Shown piece by piece: positions 1-8,669 of a DNA stretch of 64,000 nucleotides. Position 1 is the stretch's first letter. Each line of letters starts with the position of its first letter. The DNA comes from Anaeromicrobium sediminis (lineage in GTDB: Bacteria > Bacillota > Clostridia > Peptostreptococcales > Thermotaleaceae), in assembly GCF_002270055.1 (NCBI RefSeq), contig NZ_NIBG01000004.1, positions 178,782 to 242,781 on the forward strand. The letters are read 5' to 3'. Under the pieces are notes generated by a model. That model ran no database searches. It was given only the letters and a program-made list of their open reading frames with translations, and was not told the DNA's origin. Made by a program: the position numbers and the translations under genes.

Positions 1-20
1 AAAGTTTTTATAAAGTAAAA

Positions 21-491
21 TTAAAGGGTATTTTCTGTTCCTTCTTCAGGTGATTCATCTCCATTATTATCCCCGTCACCCGCTTGTGGTTCCTTTACCT
101 CCATTACAAGATTAGTATCAATCTCTTTTCCATTTACAGAAATATATGCACTTCCGTTTTGATAAACTACAGAGTCTACTGTTCCTTCTGCTACAGTTTG
201 AAGTCCAGTTGATTGGTCAATATCTAAATATGTAACTGTCTTTCCCATCATGGAAAAGGCCTCCATGGAATCTAGACGTCCATTCATCATTTGCATTTGC
301 TCAAGAGCACTAAATTCTGCAAGTTGAGCTATATATTCTGTATCATCCATAGGTTCTAGAGGGTCCTGATATTTAAGCTGTGTCATTAAAAGTTCTAAAA
401 ATTCATCCTGGCCTAATTCATCATTTGCACTTGGTGGATTTAGATTTGTTGGTTGTATTATCATATCTTGATTTGTCACCGATTGAATCAT
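21..491 (-). CDS. flgD: Flagellar hook assembly protein FlgD (short form)
   Basis: FlgD caps the growing flagellar hook and is needed for FlgE polymerisation. The N-terminal third shows the family signature: a DEFLELLMTQLKYQDPLEPM stretch followed by DTEYIAQLAEFSALEQM. A small beta-rich part (about residues 80-135) follows, then an acidic tail rich in G, D, E and N. At about 156 residues it is shorter than the enterobacterial protein and lacks most of the C-terminal FlgD domain, as is common in clostridia. A TTG six bases upstream could also be read as the start, but the ATG at 491 is the right distance from GAGG. The rest of the flagellar operon would lie beyond the left edge. No flagellar gene is visible on the upstream side. 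Confidence 0.88.
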   Translation of the reverse strand: MIQSVTNQDMIIQPTNLNPPSANDELGQDEFLELLMTQLKYQDPLEPMDDTEYIAQLAEFSALEQMQMMNGRLDSMEAFSMMGKTVTYLDIDQSTGLQTVAEGTVDSVVYQNGSAYISVNGKEIDTNLVMEVKEPQAGDGDNNGDESPEEGTENTL

Positions 492-610
492 TATCAATAC
501 CTCGCTTCTTCCCTCATTTTTTATTTATACTTTATAAAAAAAGCTTGGTATAATTTTGGGATAAATTTGATAAATAATTTAGGAATATGAGAAATTGTGA
601 AATACAAAAA

Positions 611-644
611 AATAGGAGAAAAGCATTTATGCTTTTCTCCTATT
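611..644 (-). terminator. Rho-independent terminator after the GyrI-like gene
   Basis: A perfect long hairpin with arms AATAGGAGAAAAGCA and its complement around a TTTA-type loop. It lies just downstream of the minus-strand gene at 695-1330 and is A/T-flanked on both sides, so it could work in either direction. Confidence 0.75.
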
Positions 645-694
645 TTCTATGTTTAAATTGACTTATTCATTTTTCATATTTTATATTAAAACTA

Positions 695-1330
695 TTATAT
701 ACTATATTCTTGTTCTACTTGAAATCTCAATACGGTTTTCAATTTTTCTGGCTTCGTTTTTCTAGCATCATTTAAATAAATCTCTCTGTGCTTCATAGAA
801 ATTCTTTTAATATTATTTTCAGTGCAATATTCTTTCATCAACTGAAAACTTTGAGGTTCATCATCATAAGAACCTAGATGTAATATCTGTACACAATCAC
901 CTTCACATATTGTCTTAAATTCAACTTGTTCTAATAATTTATTGGGCTTTTTTTCTTTAGTTAGCTCTATTATATTACTAGCTAAATCTTCAGTTACAAA
1001 ACTCGGCTGTCTAATCATTAGCTCAAAGGCTAAATTGTCCTTATCTAAAACGCCTTCAACATATTTAGTTTTATCTGCTATATCCCATACACCTTCAAGA
1101 GGATATACAGTATATTCATAATATCCACCAGGTGGATTATCCCATTTGTATGACATTCTTACGGTATATGCTAGGGAATATAGAGCAGAAATATATTCTT
1201 CAAAGGCTTTATTATTAGGGTTACCTTGTCCTTTGATCGTAAAATATTTAAAAGGTGGTATATTGATTAATTCAGGTTTTCCTTTTGGAACATAAATATT
1301 CTTCTCATGTTTTCTCCATTCCTTTTTCAT
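695..1330 (-). CDS. GyrI-like small-molecule-binding domain protein
   Basis: A stand-alone protein of 211 residues resembling the GyrI-like/effector-binding fold found at the C-terminus of AraC- and MerR-type drug sensors, with no DNA-binding domain. The central part (residues 25-200) fits the two-repeat SHS2 layout of this family, with conserved-looking PPFKYFTIKGQGNPN and VQILHLGSYDDEP segments. Proteins of this type bind or hydrolyse small hydrophobic molecules; no substrate can be inferred here. The start is set by AAGGAG ten bases upstream of ATG. Its upstream region (1355-1400) is almost identical to that of the AlkC-like gene at 53763-54872, suggesting shared control. Confidence 0.75.
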   Translation of the reverse strand: MKKEWRKHEKNIYVPKGKPELINIPPFKYFTIKGQGNPNNKAFEEYISALYSLAYTVRMSYKWDNPPGGYYEYTVYPLEGVWDIADKTKYVEGVLDKDNLAFELMIRQPSFVTEDLASNIIELTKEKKPNKLLEQVEFKTICEGDCVQILHLGSYDDEPQSFQLMKEYCTENNIKRISMKHREIYLNDARKTKPEKLKTVLRFQVEQEYSI

Positions 1331-1354
1331 AACTTCAGAACTCCTTTTTTATGT

Positions 1355-1400
1355 ATATGGTAACAAATTATATATGTCAGCTGTATGTCATATTATAAAA
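1355..1400 (-). promoter_or_regulatory. 46-bp upstream motif shared with the AlkC-like gene
   Basis: By hand alignment 43 of 46 bases match positions 54914-54959, and both copies lie just upstream of a minus-strand gene. Read on the minus strand it contains a direct repeat TGACATA-N4-TGACATA with 11-bp period, then an AT-rich TATAAT-like stretch. The 11-bp period would place both half-sites on one DNA face. It is probably a promoter-operator; the regulator is unknown. Confidence 0.5.
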
Positions 1401-1593
1401 ATTATTTATATCTTTCTTTAAATAATATTACAAATATTATAATAAAAAATACCTACACATTTTCATATGATTTCCTTATGGTAGACAGAAAAATATAGCC
1501 TTTTAACCTTTCCCCTATGGAGCAGATTTTATGTAAAATGTGTGGATATTCAAGGCAATTTTCATATTTTTCAGATAATTCTTGCTTTTCCTA

Positions 1594-1706
1594 TTGCATA
1601 AATAAGAAAAACATTGTATAATATTACCAATAAATGTAATAAACCAGCAGACAAAGGCGTTAACAAAAAGGAACTATGCTCCTTCATTTGTTGATGCTTT
1701 TTTTAT
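1594..1706 (+). ncRNA. Candidate short RNA or attenuated leader
   Basis: A strong promoter (TTGCAT at 1594-1599, 17-bp spacer, TATAAT at 1617-1622) is followed about 30 bases later by a long hairpin at 1656-1697. The outer stem is GCGTTAACAAA with TTTGTTGATGC (two G-U pairs) and the inner stem is AAGGA/TCCTT, followed by seven T. This predicts a transcript of only about 80 nt ending 170 bases before the amino-acid permease gene. It may be an independent small RNA or a terminated leader of the permease. I could not match it to a riboswitch class I know. The remaining stretch of this intergenic region (1401-1593 and 1707-1879) shows nothing else clear. Confidence 0.5.
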
Positions 1707-1879
1707 TTAAGATTTAGAAAACTGCAAATAATATGAATCTAAAGATGTCTATTATAAATGACAATTATAGCAAATACAAAAGATAACAAATTGAAACTTA
1801 TTCATCTATAATTTACATATATTTTAGGATAATCTTTGTTCATTATTAAACGATTGCAGAAATTAAGAGGAGTGAATTT

Positions 1880-3277
1880 ATGGCAAATACTAATTTTGAA
1901 AGAGTTTTATCAAGAAAAGATGTTTTAGCTTTGGCTTTTGGAGCTATGATTGGTTGGGGTTGGGTAGTTTTAGCAGGGAGCTGGGTAGAAAGGGCTGGTG
2001 CTTTAGGTGCAATGTTAGCCTTTTTATTTGGTGGAGTTATGGTTTTATTCGTAGGATTAACTTATGCTGAACTAACATCTGCCATGCCAAAATGTGGTGG
2101 AGAACATGTATTCAGTCACAGAGCTTTAGGTGCAAATATGTCATTTATATGTACTTGGGCAATAATACTAGGGTATGTATCAGTTGTTGCATTTGAGGCA
2201 GTTGCACTTCCAACCGTTGTTGAATATTTATTTCCAAATTATATTCGATTTAAAATGTATACTGTGGCAGGATATGATGTTTATTTTACTTGGGTTTTAC
2301 TTGGAGTTTTAAGCTCTGTAGCAATCACAGTAGTAAATTATTTCGGTGTTAAACCTGCTGCTTTTTTACAATGGGTCATAACCCTTTTTATTACTCTCAT
2401 AGGTTTATCTTTCTTTGGAGGAGCCTTAGTAAATGGCAGTACAACAAATATGCAACCATTATTTACTGATGGTGTAAGAGGAGTATTTGGAGTTGCAGTA
2501 ATGACACCATTTATGTATGTTGGTTTTGATGTTATACCTCAAGCGGCAGAAGAAATTGATATGCCATTTGATAAAATCGGGAAAATTTTGATTCTATCTG
2601 TTATTATGGCAGTATTTTGGTACATTATGATAATCATAGGTGTTTCACTTGCTATGGACAATGCATCCATCAGTGCTTCTAGTCTAGTAACAGCTGATGC
2701 AATGGGGTCTGTGTTTAATGGAAGTGGTCTTGCTTCTAAAATAATGATTATTGGAGGAATAGGTGGAATAATAACAAGTTGGAATTCTTTCTTCGTTGGA
2801 GGTAGTCGTGCAATTTATTCTATGGCCCATTCTAAAATGTTACCTTCTTTTTTAGCAAAAATACATCCAGAATACAAAACACCAACAAATGCAGTTTTAT
2901 TAATTGGGATATTATCAACGTTAGCACCTCTTCTAGGAAGAAAAATGTTGGTTTGGCTTGTAGATGCAGGTGGATTGACGATAGTTGTAGCTTACTTAAT
3001 AGTTTCAATCTCGTTTTTAGTATTAAGAAAAAATGAACCAAATATGCCTAGACCATATAAAGTAAAGCATGGTAAATTAGTTGGAAATATAGCTGTTATT
3101 CTAAGTTCCGCAATTATAATACTATATGCTCCTGGGGCACCAGCTGCATTAATATGGCCTTATGAATGGTTCATAATTATAGGATGGTCAATTCTTGGCA
3201 TAGTATTTTATTTATGGGCCAAATTATCCTATAATGATTTTGGAGTTCACGAATTCAAATTAGATATAAAGTCATAA
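1880..3277 (+). CDS. APC-superfamily amino acid permease
   Basis: A 465-residue integral membrane protein with about 12 hydrophobic helices. The N-terminal helix carries the APC signature LALAFGAMIGWGWVVLAGSW, then a GGVMVLFVGLTYAELTSAMP segment typical of helix 2-3, and PYKVKHGK near the C-terminal helices. Members are secondary transporters that import amino acids or exchange them for amines by proton or sodium symport. The substrate cannot be told from sequence. Translation starts at ATG after GAGGAG. It stands alone; the short terminated RNA at 1594-1706 is the only nearby regulatory feature. Confidence 0.85.
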   Translation: MANTNFERVLSRKDVLALAFGAMIGWGWVVLAGSWVERAGALGAMLAFLFGGVMVLFVGLTYAELTSAMPKCGGEHVFSHRALGANMSFICTWAIILGYVSVVAFEAVALPTVVEYLFPNYIRFKMYTVAGYDVYFTWVLLGVLSSVAITVVNYFGVKPAAFLQWVITLFITLIGLSFFGGALVNGSTTNMQPLFTDGVRGVFGVAVMTPFMYVGFDVIPQAAEEIDMPFDKIGKILILSVIMAVFWYIMIIIGVSLAMDNASISASSLVTADAMGSVFNGSGLASKIMIIGGIGGIITSWNSFFVGGSRAIYSMAHSKMLPSFLAKIHPEYKTPTNAVLLIGILSTLAPLLGRKMLVWLVDAGGLTIVVAYLIVSISFLVLRKNEPNMPRPYKVKHGKLVGNIAVILSSAIIILYAPGAPAALIWPYEWFIIIGWSILGIVFYLWAKLSYNDFGVHEFKLDIKS

Positions 3278-3360
3278 ATCATCTTAGTCAGTTCCCATAC
3301 TAATAAATTTATGTCTCCATATGGATTTCTTCTGTTTAGAAAAGTGAAAGTATTAAAAAA

Positions 3361-3381
3361 AGCTAGGCTTAATGCCTAGCT
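3361..3381. terminator. Bidirectional terminator between convergent genes
   Basis: Hairpin AGCTAGGC-TTAAT-GCCTAGCT with an A-run on the left and T-rich DNA on the right, placed between the plus-strand permease and the minus-strand yjdM gene, so it can serve both. Confidence 0.85.
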
Positions 3382-3393
3382 TCATTTATATCT

Positions 3394-3735
3394 TTATACC
3401 TTTTTAACAAATTGAGATTTTAATTTCATAGCTCCGAAACCATCAATTTTGCAATCAATATCATGATCTCCATCAACTAAGCGTATATTTTTTACTTTTG
3501 TACCTATTTTTACAACTGATGAACTACCTTTTACTTTAAGGTCTTTGATTACTGTCACAGAATCCCCATCATTTAAGACATTTCCATTTGCATCTTTGAT
3601 AACCTTTTTATCTTCATTATTTTCAGCTTCTGATTGTGAATTCCACTCATGAGCACATTCTGGACAAACAAAAAGATTTCCATCTTCATAAGTGTATTCT
3701 GAATTACATTTTGGGCAATTTGGTAAATCAACCAT
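3394..3735 (-). CDS. yjdM: YjdM/PhnA-family zinc-ribbon protein
   Basis: A 113-residue protein starting with a zinc ribbon ([21 protein letters not shown], two CxxC pairs at about residues 7-28) followed by a small beta-barrel domain with the family pattern [24 protein letters not shown] and ending KSQFVKKV. This is the YjdM family formerly called PhnA. Despite the old name it is not phosphonoacetate hydrolase and its role is uncertain. The length is normal for the family. The start follows a GGAGGAAAGG ribosome site. It appears monocistronic. Confidence 0.9.
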   Translation of the reverse strand: MVDLPNCPKCNSEYTYEDGNLFVCPECAHEWNSQSEAENNEDKKVIKDANGNVLNDGDSVTVIKDLKVKGSSSVVKIGTKVKNIRLVDGDHDIDCKIDGFGAMKLKSQFVKKV

Positions 3736-4080
3736 AATTTCCTTTCCTCCATTCCTTATCGTTAATTCTAATATATATAAATTATTTTCAATTTTCTTTT
3801 TACAACTTCGTAAGAATAGGAATTACGAACTTGAAATTTACAAAAAAATATATAGGTAGTTCCCTATGGGCTTATATACCATCATATATACTATCATAGT
3901 CTTCTCATATTAGCAAACCTACCTACAGACTCTCCTTGAAGTTCCTTTTCCAAGTATTATGTGAGAGAAATATTTTAATTTATCTTCCCTTTCTTTAAAT
4001 AGTTGTATTTCGTTTATGGATCTCACCATTATGTGATATATAGCTGAATTAATTTTTACTAGTGAGAATCTTAACATAAA
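3736..4080. other. Intergenic region, nothing clear
   Basis: AT-rich spacer between yjdM and the pckA terminator. A 52-codon minus-strand frame (3919-4077) is preceded by AGGAGGG. That sequence is also the descending arm of the pckA terminator, and the predicted peptide resembles nothing I know, so it is not called as a gene. Confidence 0.4.
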
Positions 4081-4118
4081 AAAATACCCTCCTATTTTTT
4101 TATTGTGAGGGTATTTTA
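4081..4118 (-). terminator. pckA terminator
   Basis: Arms ATACCCTC and GAGGGTAT flank an AT-rich loop, with a T-run on the minus strand, 50 bases past the pckA stop codon. Confidence 0.75.
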
Positions 4119-4171
4119 TGTGAAATTTAAATTCTTATTCAATAGCTACGATTAACTGTTCCAATTGCCTA

Positions 4172-5692
4172 CTATATAGCAATTGCTACCTCTTTATTTG
4201 CATTTTCAAATTTAGTAAGCCACTGTTCTCTTTCTACTCTTAATTTATTAGCTATTACACGATATTCTTCTTCTGTATAATGATTTCTTGGATTATATTT
4301 TTTAATATCTATCCCTTCTACATGCTTTGGTAACAGATATCCCCATTCCTTATCAGCTTCCCACTTAATGTTATCTTTTGCTATCTCTTTCATTATAGTA
4401 GTTGAAACTTTAATAGTTATTTTTTCTCCCTTATGGTCTTCTTTAGCCCCAACACTACCTGTATTTAATATAAAACACTCCATATCTGGATTTCTTTTTA
4501 ATATTTCATGTAATCTATATCCTTCCTCAGCCTCAGGCCCTATTATAAAAGGGTTAGTTCCTACACATCTTTTTGATTGTCCTGCTTTTGTAGGATCTCC
4601 AGCTGAAGTTTCTATTGACTCTCCAAGCATAAATGCTGTAACAGCTTGTGACGCATTTAATTTCATAACAGGAGGAATTATATCATTCCTTCTTGTTATA
4701 AATATGATTTTGTTTGCTTTTTCAAGGTCTACACTATTATCTGTATTCTCTATTTCATTTCTTAAAACTACTCCCCTACCATTAGATGTAAGAGTTGTAT
4801 CATCAAAATCTACTTTTCCATTTTCATTTATTTTTACGTTTTCAAATATTGAATTTTCGCTTGTAGCTGCTGTATATAAAACTTTCTGTCCTTCATCAAG
4901 GCCTTCAGTCTTTATAAAAAATCCATTTTCACTTCCTGCACAATATCCATTTTGATCCATAAAAATAACATCATCTTGTCTTATAATAGCCTTTTCTTCT
5001 CCACTAAGGCCATGATCATGTATTGTAAGAGTAGTTTTACCTGTTCCACTTAATCCAAACATTATAAATCCTACATCTTTCAAGTTTTCATTTTTATCTT
5101 TTACTCTTAACACTTTACTACCTGCATGTAATCCTAGTCCACCCATATTTTTTACTTTATGCATAGCCATTCTTAAGAAAGACTTTTTAGATTCACCAAA
5201 ATAATCACTACCTAATATGAAAGTTATCCCCTCTTCCGGATATGCTATCATAATTCTTTCTGGCCACTCTGGAACATATATACTAACGAAATCAGGATTT
5301 TCTGTATCTATAGGATCAAATAAAGTGTTATTCCACATGTAGGCTATCCTACTATATTCCTTAGTTATATAAAGTCTACAATTAAAAGAAAATCTATCAT
5401 CCATTCCCATTTTTCTATCTATTCTAACTACTTCTTTATTTTTTAAGTAATTTTTAACTTCCTTAACAATCTTGTCTGCTTTATCTCTACTAATCCCTTG
5501 TTGATCTACGCCTAAGGATATATCATCTACAATATAAGTATTCTTTGCACTTCTATTTCTTACTTCAGTCACATAACATGGACTGTTGAATTCTGTTGTA
5601 GTTTCCATATGTTTACTCATTTTTCTCAATTCATTAACATTAGGATTTATCATTACGTTTTTAAACAGTTTATCATTTATTAAGTATGTCAT
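4172..5692 (-). CDS. pckA: Phosphoenolpyruvate carboxykinase (ATP)
   Basis: Interconverts oxaloacetate plus ATP with PEP, CO2 and ADP: gluconeogenic, or in anaerobes run in reverse to make ATP and oxaloacetate. The 506-residue chain carries the PCK P-loop GLSGTGKTTLT (about residues 214-224), the following metal-binding region with DDVIFMDQNGYCAGSENGFF, and the late adenine/nucleotide-binding region ending near KRNPDMECFILNTGSVG. The length is slightly below the usual 530-540 residues. The start follows GGAGGG. The gene is monocistronic with its own terminator. It is more divergent than textbook pckA, but all motifs of the ATP class are recognisable. Confidence 0.88.
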   Translation of the reverse strand: MTYLINDKLFKNVMINPNVNELRKMSKHMETTTEFNSPCYVTEVRNRSAKNTYIVDDISLGVDQQGISRDKADKIVKEVKNYLKNKEVVRIDRKMGMDDRFSFNCRLYITKEYSRIAYMWNNTLFDPIDTENPDFVSIYVPEWPERIMIAYPEEGITFILGSDYFGESKKSFLRMAMHKVKNMGGLGLHAGSKVLRVKDKNENLKDVGFIMFGLSGTGKTTLTIHDHGLSGEEKAIIRQDDVIFMDQNGYCAGSENGFFIKTEGLDEGQKVLYTAATSENSIFENVKINENGKVDFDDTTLTSNGRGVVLRNEIENTDNSVDLEKANKIIFITRRNDIIPPVMKLNASQAVTAFMLGESIETSAGDPTKAGQSKRCVGTNPFIIGPEAEEGYRLHEILKRNPDMECFILNTGSVGAKEDHKGEKITIKVSTTIMKEIAKDNIKWEADKEWGYLLPKHVEGIDIKKYNPRNHYTEEEYRVIANKLRVEREQWLTKFENANKEVAIAI

Positions 5693-5988
5693 TAATAGCC
5701 CTCCATCGTTATATGTGTTATACTATTTCGTATTTACAACATACAATATATCATCTTTTGAAGATTTGTATAGCGTTTTTCTATAATAAAAAATAAAAAA
5801 AAGTATATTTAATATATACTTTTCAAAATAAACTTTTCTTTAATAATTACTTAAATAAATTAAGTGTGGAAGTAGATAAATAACTTAAAATAATTTGTAT
5901 ATTTGAATGTTTGATCTCCATAAATTGATTGGTTTATCCCTATGTGATAAAATATGTCTAATGTAAAGGATTATAGGGGTGACTTTTA

Positions 5989-6903
5989 TTGGATAATTTA
6001 CTCTTCGTATACAACATAGTTTTAACAATTTTTTTTGCAATAGATTTTACAGGCTTTTATATTATTTATATGAAAAACAGAAAAAAAGAATTTTTATTTC
6101 TAGCATTACTATATTTCCTACTTATAATAGATAATTCTATAATTTATATATCTGAATTTTCAGAGGGTTTTTATTTATTATATGAAACTAGTCATATACT
6201 TTATATAATTATTGACTCCATATATTTAGGAATTATATTAACTACTAGACTAATTATTTTAGAGGTATTTAATGATAAATTTACAATTAGGGAAAAACAG
6301 ATTTGTATAGTATTACCTGTTATTTTATCCATACTAAGTATTTTTGCTCCACATGAAGTTAGTGACGTATTAATTTTTATTTCTTTTTTCACAGCCCTTT
6401 CTTATATGGCCTTTAGAATGTATAAACATATTAATAATTCCTCTAATAAATTTAATGAAAAAATATCAAAAATATATAAAATTTTTCTATGGACTATTAT
6501 TACATTAAACATTTTAGGCATTATAGAGAGTATTATTTATTATATAAAGGCTTTCAGCAATTCATATGTAAACCTCATAGCATTAGAATATAGGTTCATA
6601 TCCTTTGATATTATAAAGCTTTTCATTTGTATAATTGGAATAAAGAGTCTATACAGTACCTTTGAAAAACTATTTGATAAAAAAAGTACGGACGAAAAGT
6701 TGAAGGAATTTTGTATAAAATACTCTTTAACAAGTAGACAAAGAGAAATTATAGAATTAATTATAGATGGATATTCAAATAAAGAAATTAGTAGTAAGCT
6801 TCATATTGCAGAAGGAACTGTAAAGATACATATTTATAATATCTTTAAAAAAACTGATATTTCTAGTAGAAATCAAATGTTAAAAAAAATAATGGATGAT
6901 TAA
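5989..6903 (+). CDS. Membrane-embedded LuxR-type transcriptional regulator
   Basis: A 304-residue protein with about seven hydrophobic segments (residues 5-235) followed by a C-terminal LuxR/GerE helix-turn-helix (about residues 240-300: TSRQREIIELIIDGYSNKEI, then the recognition helix ending GTVKIHIYNIFKK). The layout suggests a one-component sensor that binds DNA at the inner face of the membrane; the signal is unknown. It starts with TTG, eight bases after AGGGGTGA, and no ATG is equally well placed. No target gene is adjacent: the next gene downstream is another regulator behind a terminator. Confidence 0.8.
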   Translation: MDNLLFVYNIVLTIFFAIDFTGFYIIYMKNRKKEFLFLALLYFLLIIDNSIIYISEFSEGFYLLYETSHILYIIIDSIYLGIILTTRLIILEVFNDKFTIREKQICIVLPVILSILSIFAPHEVSDVLIFISFFTALSYMAFRMYKHINNSSNKFNEKISKIYKIFLWTIITLNILGIIESIIYYIKAFSNSYVNLIALEYRFISFDIIKLFICIIGIKSLYSTFEKLFDKKSTDEKLKEFCIKYSLTSRQREIIELIIDGYSNKEISSKLHIAEGTVKIHIYNIFKKTDISSRNQMLKKIMDD

Positions 6904-6910
6904 ATTTTTT

Positions 6911-6954
6911 AAGTCTTGGTTAGTTCTAAAGTAGAATTTAACTAAGGCTTTTTT
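6911..6954 (+). terminator. Terminator after the LuxR-type gene
   Basis: Arms AAGTCTTGGTTAG and TTAACTAAGGCTT pair with some G-U and are followed by six T, immediately after the stop codon at 6903. Confidence 0.7.
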
Positions 6955-7115
6955 ATTATAAATTATTTTTCCGAGAAAAATATTTAGTCTGGTGATTTTG
7001 TTTTAATGAAATGAATTAGACGTTTATCTATTTGGGTATATTTAGTATAATTTTAATATATACAATTCTATTTGATTGTAGATTGAAATAATTCAAAACA
7101 CTAGAGGTGATATTA

Positions 7116-7781
7116 ATGAACAGACTTGCGGCAAAAATAAAAGAATCCAGAATATCAGCTGGATTAACTGAAAAGCAGCTGGCTAAAAAATGTGGGTTGT
7201 CAATTAACTATATAATACAAGTTGAATCAGGTAAGAAAATTGTGAATGAAAGTGTTGCTGATAAGATTTTAAATGCCTTAGGAACTAAAGAAGAATTTGT
7301 TACAGAAGAGAGGGTTGTAGAAAAACCTAAGAAAACTAAAGCAATCATGCCTCAGGGAACAATTCCCGTTGAGCCAAACCAAACTTGGGCTGACGCCTTG
7401 GCAGGAGTTATTAAGAAATATCCAATATATGATCTATATAATAACAAGATTGTGGGCTATAAAGACTTGCCTATAATAAGTAAAAAAATTGAAGGTCATC
7501 ATCCAGATAAAATAATGTTTGTAAAATGTTCAAATAACGATATGAAAGCCTTCAGAATAAAAAAAGGTGATGTGTTGACTGCCCTTGTAACTAAAGATAT
7601 ACAAAACCACTGTATATATTTATTTGAAATGGACGGAAGTAAAATGGTTCGACAGCTAACAAAGGAATCCAACAAAAAGGTGACACTATTAAAATGTACA
7701 AATGATAGTTCTGCTACCACTGTTGCTATGAGCAAGGTAAAGATTTTAGGAAAAATTATCAAAAATGAATTTTCCATATAA
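7116..7781 (+). CDS. XRE-family regulator with S24/LexA-like C-terminal domain
   Basis: The N-terminal XRE helix-turn-helix (residues 5-60: RLAAKIKESRISAGLTEKQL, then NYIIQVESGKK) is joined by a charged linker to a LexA/S24-like beta domain (about residues 110-215). In S24 peptidases the nucleophile sits in a GDSM-type loop. Here the matching place reads CSNNDMKAFRIKKGDVL, with Asn-Asn-Asp instead of Gly-Asp-Ser, so autoproteolysis is unlikely and the domain is probably a sensor or dimer module. The ATG at 7116 is preferred over the upstream GTG (7107) because AGAGGTGA sits seven bases before it. No phage genes accompany it. Known relatives are chromosomal regulators of unknown signal. Confidence 0.72.
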   Translation: MNRLAAKIKESRISAGLTEKQLAKKCGLSINYIIQVESGKKIVNESVADKILNALGTKEEFVTEERVVEKPKKTKAIMPQGTIPVEPNQTWADALAGVIKKYPIYDLYNNKIVGYKDLPIISKKIEGHHPDKIMFVKCSNNDMKAFRIKKGDVLTALVTKDIQNHCIYLFEMDGSKMVRQLTKESNKKVTLLKCTNDSSATTVAMSKVKILGKIIKNEFSI

Positions 7782-7969
7782 TATGATTATTTAAAAATAT
7801 AGTAAAATAACGATAGTATTCTTATATTAGAAAGGCTTTGGAGTACCTGCCTTTTAACTAAAGTTTTAATAATTATAGTAATTTTCCCCAATTTCCTGGT
7901 GAGTAAAAAAGTACAAGCCTTAATAGAAATGAAACTAAAATATCCATAGATTTAAACAATAGTAATACT

Positions 7970-8011
7970 AAAATGAGCTACATCTATCATACTATAGAGT
8001 AGCTCGTTTTA
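7970..8011. terminator. Bidirectional terminator
   Basis: Arms AAAATGAGCTAC and GTAGCTCGTTTT around an 18-base loop, between the convergent XRE/S24-like and GNAT genes. Confidence 0.75.
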
Positions 8012-8062
8012 GATATGTAAATCATTTATCTTTATTAGATACTCGTGGGTATACCCCACCAT

Positions 8063-8569
8063 TTAAATAGATTTCTCCATATGCACTGTTTCTTCTTCAT
8101 CATCATCTTCTACTGTAATTAAAAACCCTTTCTTTTTCCAAAAATCAAAGCCTCCTGGAAGATGCTTATGGGTATGTAAGTAGATCTTCTCATAGCCACT
8201 CTCTTTACAAAACTGAACTATATTATCAAATAAAAGAGATCCTATTCCTTTTCTTCTTAAATCTTCATTTATATAGCATCTCCCTAGTTCTGCTGTTGTA
8301 TATTCCCTATATATGCCCTTTATAGAATCAAATCTATCTATAAATTGTTTCACTGCTATAGTTCCAACTAGATGATTTTCTTTATCAAAAGCACCTATAA
8401 TAGTCTTTCTTTTTTCATTTATATAAAATTCCTTCATGTTTATAATGTCATTATGGTACAGTGGATTTTCTTCACAGTTATATAATTTTTTTACCATTTT
8501 GAATAAAAATTCTTGAGCAATAGGCACTTCTTCTGTACTTATATTTCTAATATTAATCTGATCTACCAT
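8063..8569 (-). CDS. GNAT-family N-acetyltransferase
   Basis: A 168-residue single-domain acetyltransferase. The acetyl-CoA-binding motif A is visible as AELGRCYINEDLRRKGIGSLLFDN (about residues 94-117, with R-R-K-G-I-G binding the pyrophosphate), followed by the beta5-alpha4 part with GFDFWKKKGF. Its substrate cannot be predicted. The start follows GGGAGGATTTT. It lies 100 bp downstream of the riboswitch-controlled transport operon on the same strand with no visible terminator between, so partial co-transcription is possible. Nothing in the sequence links it to metal or corrinoid metabolism. Confidence 0.82.
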   Translation of the reverse strand: MVDQINIRNISTEEVPIAQEFLFKMVKKLYNCEENPLYHNDIINMKEFYINEKRKTIIGAFDKENHLVGTIAVKQFIDRFDSIKGIYREYTTAELGRCYINEDLRRKGIGSLLFDNIVQFCKESGYEKIYLHTHKHLPGGFDFWKKKGFLITVEDDDEEETVHMEKSI

Positions 8570-8669
8570 AAAATCCTCCCATTAATTTCAAGTTATATTC
8601 CACAAGAAAACATCTCTTTACAAGTTCTACAGTAGTTTCTATAACTATATGTCAAGTTTCACTTTTCTT

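Noticed and set aside
3919-4077. 52-codon minus-strand frame with AGGAGGG upstream
   Set aside because: The apparent ribosome site is the arm of the pckA terminator, and the peptide has no recognisable features.
4368-4955. 195-codon plus-strand frame opposite pckA
   Set aside because: Antisense shadow of a clearly recognisable enzyme gene; same reasoning applies to the other long frames opposite murA, htrA, walK and the ABC genes.
7116-7781. LexA or prophage CI repressor
   Set aside because: The catalytic Ser loop is not conserved and no phage genes are nearby, so only an XRE/S24-like regulator is called.
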